Below, piece after piece: positions 58,701 through 64,000 of a stretch of 64,000 bases of DNA. Position 1 is the stretch's first letter, and each line of letters begins with the position of its first letter. This DNA is from Catonia carolina (lineage: Eukaryota > Arthropoda > Insecta > Hemiptera > Achilidae). Both the position numbers and the translations under genes were made by a program. The notes beneath the pieces are model-generated. The model saw nothing but the letters and a program-made list of their open reading frames with translations. It was not told where the DNA came from and searched no databases. The stretch covers positions 18,951,715 through 19,015,714 of the forward strand of contig JAQMRL010000012.1 in assembly GCA_035578175.1 (NCBI GenBank), written 5' to 3'.

Positions 58701-59924
58701 CAGTTTAGGCCATTTAGATGTCCCGGCGGCCGGAATAGTAGCAAAATCGGGGACCTATTCTCTTTCCCTTGAATAGTGAATATCAAATTGTTGAAACAAT
58801 AAAATTCAAAGCCAATTTTTGTTTACTGTTTTACGTGTGTCAGTGTTGCACGTATAAGCTAGTGCGTAAGTGCCAGTTGTGCTGACGACTGCTCCACGTG
58901 CCAGCAGCTGGACGGTAACTCAATGGCTAAATAATCTGACGTTACTCGAATTATAATCTTCTCACGTCTATCTGCAGTTGACATTTTCGAACGAGTGAAT
59001 AATACTGAAGTGGAGTATTTTTTGCTATATCATTAATTACCATTAATCAATTACAGGTAAATAATGTTAATTCTACGCAAAATATATCAAATAGAACACA
59101 TTTATAAATAAATAGCATAATACTATAAAGTGTTTCAAACAAAATGACTTATTTTCATAATGTACTCCTACCAACAATACAAATAAGGGTTCATTGACAC
59201 AAAATGTATTTACTATATGTCTAAATAATTAACAAAATTGAAATATATGTTTATTAAAATATTTTATAAATTAATTTACACAATAAAAAAAAGTATGAGC
59301 ACTATTTGAGATTCGAACCCCTCCCAGCTGTTTACAATCATAATACTGATAACTTAAAATTTAAGTTAAAAAAACTTGATAGTTTTAATAAAAACAATAA
59401 ATTAACAACGTTTTAATTACAATTTTTGACTTAGTACGCAAATATTTATAGCAGTTGAATTAATTTACAATTTAATTAGCAGGTTGTTAATATCTAGTTC
59501 GGTTTAAGAAGGCAAAATATTTGTTAAACAGGCGGCTGGGACCCATGGCTGGGTCCTGTAACTCAGCTACTCTGAGAGCCGGAGATTTGGTTCTAGTAAT
59601 TCCCATTAGTTCTTTCAAGCCAAAGTGGTTGAAGATTTCTGTCCGCAGATTCAATGTCTTCAACTTAACTAAGGTTTGATCGAATACCCTGTGCATGTTA
59701 ATGTGAGCAGCACCCCAACATCTGTCGTGCCTGTAAAGTTGCAGGGAATAAAAATAAATAATAAGCTCACAATGATTAGTTACGGAAAGATTAAATTAAA
59801 CAAACTCTGGTAGGTCTCTCGACTCAACTCGAGTTCAATTCTCTGTTAAGGGGATGCCCAACTAAATGTGGACAATTCATTAACAGAGAGTTGTTCTTCT
59901 CTAAGGAATTCTAGATACAATGAT
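58701..59924. other. Unassigned AT-rich DNA
   Basis: No gene was recognised; the frame 59487-59696 has no family signature. An imperfect inverted repeat around CAATTCTCTGTTAA and TTAACAGAGAGTTG lies near 59835-59895. Confidence 0.4.
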
Positions 59925-60243
59925 CCTTTTGTCGATATTTAGACATTGGGTTTTTTTTTGGAAATTCTCGTTTTCAGGCTCCATTAACCCGAAAAACATA
60001 TTTTTTAGCGATTGGTTTGTGTGTGACTGTGTGTACACGCGAACAAAATCCAAATACGGAATAGCGTACGACGTTCAAACTTAAAAATTAAGTTAGATGC
60101 CACTACAAAACTCGACACGAACTTTTTCATCAAAATCGGTCAATGGAAATAGTACCTAGATCTTTCGTGCAATTTTTCACTTTTGTGTGAGTTTCTCGAA
60201 AACTGCTCTTTTGTTTTTTTTTAAAATCGACTTATTTACTACA
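59925..60243 (+). repeat. TG-core partial copy (5' half)
   Basis: Text from AACCCGAAAAACATATTTTT through a short TG core to AACTGCTCTTTTG matches the 5' half of the family. It is truncated where copy 9 begins. Confidence 0.65.
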
Positions 60244-61142
60244 TTTTTTACTTTCTCTTGCCTTTATGAATATATAGTAAGGAAAGTATTGTTTTTATGT
60301 CTATTTTTGAAATCAAGTTTTCACCGGATATACACGTTTCAAGATCCCCTGAACCCAAAAAACATGTTTTTGCGATTGGTCTGTGTGTATGTGAACAAAA
60401 TATCTCAAGAACGGAACATTGTACGAAGTTGAAACTTCAAACTTCAGTTAGGTACTACTGGAAGACCCGACATGAACATTTTAATCAAAATCGGTCATCC
60501 GGAAGTTGTAGTTTATTCGTGTAATTTTTCACGTTTTTCAATTGTTTTAAAAAACGGCTCCTACGATTTTTAAAAAGTCGCATTATAATAAATAATAATT
60601 AATCAAAAAAAAAAAAAAATTAATTAAAATAATACATTTTTAATCTTCTGTATGGTAGTGTAGGAGCCATGTCTGCTGAAATTCTTGGGAAGGTTATTCT
60701 CCCGTAGAAAAAAATGGTTTTTTAAAGATTGTGGCCTTAATATGCCTAGTATACATTTTCGGACAAAAGTGTATATTATCAGAGTTGTAGACACTTTTAA
60801 AAATTAAGTTTTGTAAAACGTAAAACCCCATGCGTTTTACAACTAAAATGTTTATAATCATAGGCGTATTTACAGGAAATTAAAAGATATACAACTTTTA
60901 TTTCAAGCATTTTTTTTACAAAACCTCGTTTAGCATAAACGAGTGATTTTCCGTGTATTATTAAGACAAACTACGGTTGGTTTCCATTTTGCATCATTCA
61001 CTCATGATTAAAATTATGTTATGTTGTTTGAGGTTAGTTTTTTTGTTTTTTTCTAATGTTTTATTAACTAATGTTAGGTTATACTGTTTATTATTTGCAT
61101 TGGAAAAAGAAAGTTGTGTGAGTGTTTCACACCAGAGTTTTA
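60244..61142 (+). mobile_element. TG-core element copy 9
   Basis: From TTTTTACTTTCTCTTGCC to the stem-loop GTGTGAGTGTTTCACAC and CAGAGTTTT. The TG core is only a few units (60380-60392). An A-run insertion occurs at 60605-60620. Confidence 0.8.
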
Positions 61143-61348
61143 ATTTTGCGGCCTTAGAATACATTTTTAGGGAAAAGTTAGAGAAAAATCAAAATCCTAC
61201 AACTTTATTTCAAGCATTTTCTTCTACAGAGCCTTTAGCGTCAGTTAGTAGTTTCACATAGTTTGAAGTCGAACAGAGGTTGATTTATATTTACCGTCAT
61301 TCACTCATGATTAAAACTAGGTTATGTTTTTCATTTTACATTGTTTAC

Positions 61349-61727
61349 TATGCCCAAAACAGGAAGTTGGAGTGTTAAAACTACTAGTTGCAGGGCTACA
61401 AAAAAATAGTTGTGTTTCTTATCACATGTTCTACTAATTATTAGACTGAAGCATTTAAACAGAAGGGGCAGAGTTATAAAATACCCTATTCAGAGTTATC
61501 TCCTCAGAGTAATGAATTTCATTATACAGCCAGACCCTATGGTGAAAGATGTGAAGGTGTCATATGCAGAGTGGAAAGTAGATGCTTTACAGAAAGCCTG
61601 GCATGCTGATAAACATATTTTTTCTCTCTGTGAGGAAGACAATCGTAAACCACCTCACTCCTCTTTTACCTAGTAAAGCCTCTAGAGGTGCAAACCACGT
61701 TTTCGGCTGATGACCAAAGCAACAAGA
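61349..61727 (+). mobile_element. Retroposon R reference copy with 11-bp TSD
   Basis: ACATTGTTTAC is duplicated at 61338-61348 and 61728-61738. The 379-bp unit starts TATGCCCAAAACAGGAAG and ends GATGACCAAAGCAACAAGA. The long duplication and A-rich end point to target-primed reverse transcription, that is a SINE-like retroposon. No clear box A or box B was found, so its promoter origin is unknown. Confidence 0.8.
61512..61673 (+). other. Open frame inside retroposon R
   Basis: From ATG at 61512 the frame gives MNFIIQPDPMVKDVKVSYAE, WKVDALQKAWHADKHIF and EEDNRKPPHSSFT. It aligns without indels to the frame at 55283-55044. No family recognised. Confidence 0.35.
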
Positions 61728-61806
61728 ACATTGTTTACAAATGATTAATCAAGTTTTTATATATATATATAAACTGGCAAGAGAAAATTGTGTGAGTGTT
61801 TTACAC

Positions 61807-62339
61807 GACTATTTCTTTTAAAGTAATGAAAAAATTAAATAGAAAATTTTTTAAAAATAAATTTGCAACTTGAAATATGTAGGTAAAACTGGTTACGGAA
61901 AAGGCTAAAAATACACTATTAGAAGTCTTTATTCTTGACGTAAGGCATGTGTGCGTCCAGCAATAATGTAATGGATACCATTGTGGCGCCGCACGGGAGA
62001 GTTAGAGCAAATAGGCCAATCTATTGCAAAACACCAAACATGAAATTCTAAGAATTGAAAATATCCATAAACTGTTCTTACTTCCTCGTAATAGTTTTGC
62101 AGTAGACCTCCGTATATTTTAATTAAATTGTTTTTTTAAATATTTTCAACTTGTACGAGGGCTAGTAGTAAAGTACCGGCTGTTTGGTCGAAAAAATCTG
62201 GTGTAAAACACTCCACGACTTTCTTTTTCCAACTCAATAATGAAAAATAACCAAATTTTCATCATATTTGTGGATGACGCTAAATGAGAATAAACCTATG
62301 TGTTTTAATTTTCCATTTTCACGAGAAAAATATTAAAAA
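61807..62339. other. Spacer with a TG-core end
   Basis: 62190-62235 (TCTGGTGTAAAACACTCC, then ACTTTCTTTTTCC) is a diverged 3' end of the TG-core element in minus orientation. The rest is unassigned. Confidence 0.45.
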
Positions 62340-63193
62340 TATGGTGTGAAACACTTGCGCGACTTCCTCTTGCCAATATAAATAAAACCTATATTCATAA
62401 CTTATGTTTCATATTAATTTAGTAAAAAATGTAAAATAAATAACATAACCCAGTTTTAATCATAAGTAAATGACGCAAAATTAAATTCAACCTCTCAAGA
62501 ACTTAATACAGAAAATCAATTATTGGCTCTATACTAGGTTCTGTAAATAAAAATTCATTTAATAAAAGTTGTAGGTCTTTTAATTTTCTATAACTTTGAA
62601 GTACTTTTGTCGTAAAATGCATACGAATGCCACCATCTTAAACATTTTTTTACCGATTTTGATGAAAAAAAAACAGATAATCACTGATTACCGCTTAACT
62701 AAGCCGGACGCATTGGCGTGGTTGGTAACGTGCTCGCCTCTCATCAAGCTGTCTTGGGTTCGAATCCCATTTAGACACGGCATATTTTCATACGATACAA
62801 AAAATCATTTCATCCTTCACCGTCTGCATTAGCAGCAATTGCAGAACAATCGGACTTGACAAAAAAAAAGTTAACTGAGCGTTGTACAAAAAAATGTTTA
62901 AAATAAAAGTTCCAGGTTTTAAATATTCTACAACTTTTTTGATAAAATCGCAAACTTGTAAAAAATCACATACTAAAAATCATATACTAAGATTCCGGTT
63001 GACTGATTTTGATGAAAATGTTTGTGTCCGATCCCCTAATGATACCTAATTTAAGTTTGAAGTTTCAAGTTCATACAATATTCCATTCTTGAGATATTTC
63101 GTTCACACAAACACACACATATATATAGGGAGCCAGAAAACGTGTATATCCGGTGAAAAATTGACATGAAAACAATACTTTCCTTTTCTATAC
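62340..63193 (-). mobile_element. TG-core element copy 10, broken by a SINE and a foldback end
   Basis: Minus orientation, with a decayed stem-loop at 62342-62362 and a short CA core (63104-63120). SINE-B (62704-62870) interrupts it. At 63193 a CAGGGG-type terminus begins inside the position of the 5' hairpin. Confidence 0.75.
62704..62870 (+). mobile_element. SINE-B, full length, with TSD
   Basis: TTAACTAAG (62695-62703) and TTAACTGAG (62871-62879) flank 167 bp. The head CCGGACGCATTGGCGTGGTT contains box A, and box B GGTTCGAATCCC lies at 62758-62769. It ends in an A-run. The sequence agrees with 63840-64000 on the minus strand. Confidence 0.85.
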
Positions 63194-63380
63194 AGGGGGG
63201 GGGAGTGATTCACGAAGTTTTCCAGCGCTTCTGAGCTCACCCTACAGGCCAAAAAAAAAAAAAGAAAAAACTTGTACCCTTTGGTAGCGAATTACAGCTA
63301 GCGAAAGATTTCGTCCAGAACTCGGAAAGTACCCTCGGTGAAATAAAGACATGCTGAAATTCTGAGTAGGTAAATTAACA
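63194..63380 (+). repeat. Foldback-family end, related to 49719-50728
   Basis: CAGGGGGGGGGAGTGATTCA with ACGAAGTTTTCC, and later GCGAATTACAGCTAGCGAAA, follow the left arm of the foldback element with substitutions. The opposite arm is not seen before the window ends. Confidence 0.65.
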
Positions 63381-63839
63381 ACATACTGGTGCTCCGACAT
63401 GATGCCTACTACCCAGTGCTGGCCAATTTTTGCAAATTTTTACACAACATAACATTTTTGCATTTTAAGTTATCAATGCGATTCTTTTTACATTTTAGTA
63501 TTTAATTTTGTGAAGAAATCAGTCTGTCATATAATAATGTTGTTTTTACTCTTTTTTATATAATTTGTTTAACCAAAATCTAGGTTTTTGTCAAATAAAC
63601 AAGAAAGCAGCTTCCATGAAGTTTAAAATCTGAACATACTTATTCAATTACTGTGAAAACTAAGTGATAAATTACAAACAAATCACAATTACTTTCTTCT
63701 AAACAATATAAAATATTACTATCATATATAAAGCCGTGCTAGGAGACGCCATGGTGAACATAATAAACAATAACATACAAACACACCACGACAGCATGAT
63801 TTCGTCGCTTCTAAAATTACTTTATAAAAATGGTACACT
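63381..63839. other. Unassigned AT-rich DNA
   Basis: No gene, TIR or SINE could be supported. Confidence 0.4.
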
Positions 63840-64000
63840 TTTTTCTTTTTTTTTTTTTTGGTTTAACGTCCGACTGTTTTTGCAAATTGCTGCTAATGCA
63901 GACGATGAAGGATGAAATGAAATTTTTGTAACGTATGAAAAAATGCCATGCCCGAGTGGGATTCGAACCCAAGACCGCGTGATGAGAGGCGAGCACGTTA
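63840..64000 (-). mobile_element. SINE-B copy, cut by the window end
   Basis: Minus orientation: poly(A) as the T-run at 63847-63862, body GTCTGCATTAGCAGCAATT, box B GGGATTCGAACCCAAG on the plus strand at 63959-63974, and part of box A at the edge. Confidence 0.85.

Larger units (their letters stand above)
61143..61806 (+). repeat. TG-core 3' part, interrupted by retroposon R
   Basis: 61143-61337 matches the 3' half of the element; 61739-61806 gives GGCAAGAGAAAATTGTGTGA and the stem-loop. Between them lies a retroposon R copy with an 11-bp duplication. Confidence 0.7.

Overview
The window looks like intergenic DNA from an animal nuclear genome, very probably an insect and perhaps a hemipteran (host order is a weak inference). 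The base composition is AT-rich. I found no complete host gene, rRNA, bacterial operon or CRISPR array. Nearly everything that can be assigned is a transposable element (TE), a tRNA-derived SINE, a satellite or an inverted duplication, typical of arthropod genomes: jockey-like and RTE-like LINEs, mariner, an IS630/Tc1-group element, piggyBac, Tigger/pogo, hAT and MITEs. Only two coding frames are uninterrupted and long: the endonuclease plus reverse transcriptase ORF of an RTE-like LINE (19176-22247, minus) and a mariner transposase (51260-52327, minus). The mariner has Asn in place of its second catalytic Asp. LAYOUT. 1-6.4 kb: a broken jockey-like reverse transcriptase, then an inverted duplication with 1.5-kb arms (955-2490 and 4845-6372) around a TIR element and a DDE transposase remnant. 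6.4-11.2 kb: AT-rich DNA with a minisatellite inside a tandem duplication and a 755-bp TIR element with a 5-bp target duplication. 11.2-31.0 kb: a palindrome of about 20 kb whose arms carry a GC-rich tandem repeat of about 0.75 kb with a recurring TATA-like box. Its centre is a second inverted repeat (15797-26118) holding a decayed piggyBac, the intact RTE-like LINE beside it with a 10-bp target duplication, and an internally deleted Tigger. 31.0-36.1 kb: SINEs, a pogo-type MITE and a degraded LINE endonuclease. 36.1-38.1 kb: a satellite of about 136-bp monomers with a six-monomer higher-order period of about 815 bp, which appears to have grown from the inside of a dispersed retroposon (retroposon R). 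38.5 kb: a tRNA-Gly(GCC)-like SINE head. 39.3-63.2 kb: a colony of at least ten near-complete copies of one non-coding element of 0.95-1.25 kb (the TG-core element). It has 13-bp inverted repeats near both ends, a (TG)n microsatellite core and a stem-loop just before one end. This is the plan of Helentron-associated (HINE/DINE-1-like) elements. Copies lie in both orientations and are broken up by LINE, SINE, foldback and mariner insertions, or lie inside a hAT element. 56.9-58.2 kb: a broken IS630/Tc1-group transposon with 34-bp TIRs. HOW IT FITS TOGETHER. The nesting gives a relative order: TG-core copies came first in many places; a LINE, a SINE, a foldback element and a mariner then landed in them; two TG-core copies landed inside a hAT element. 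Abundant inverted copies could yield double-stranded or piRNA-type transcripts, but that is inference only.
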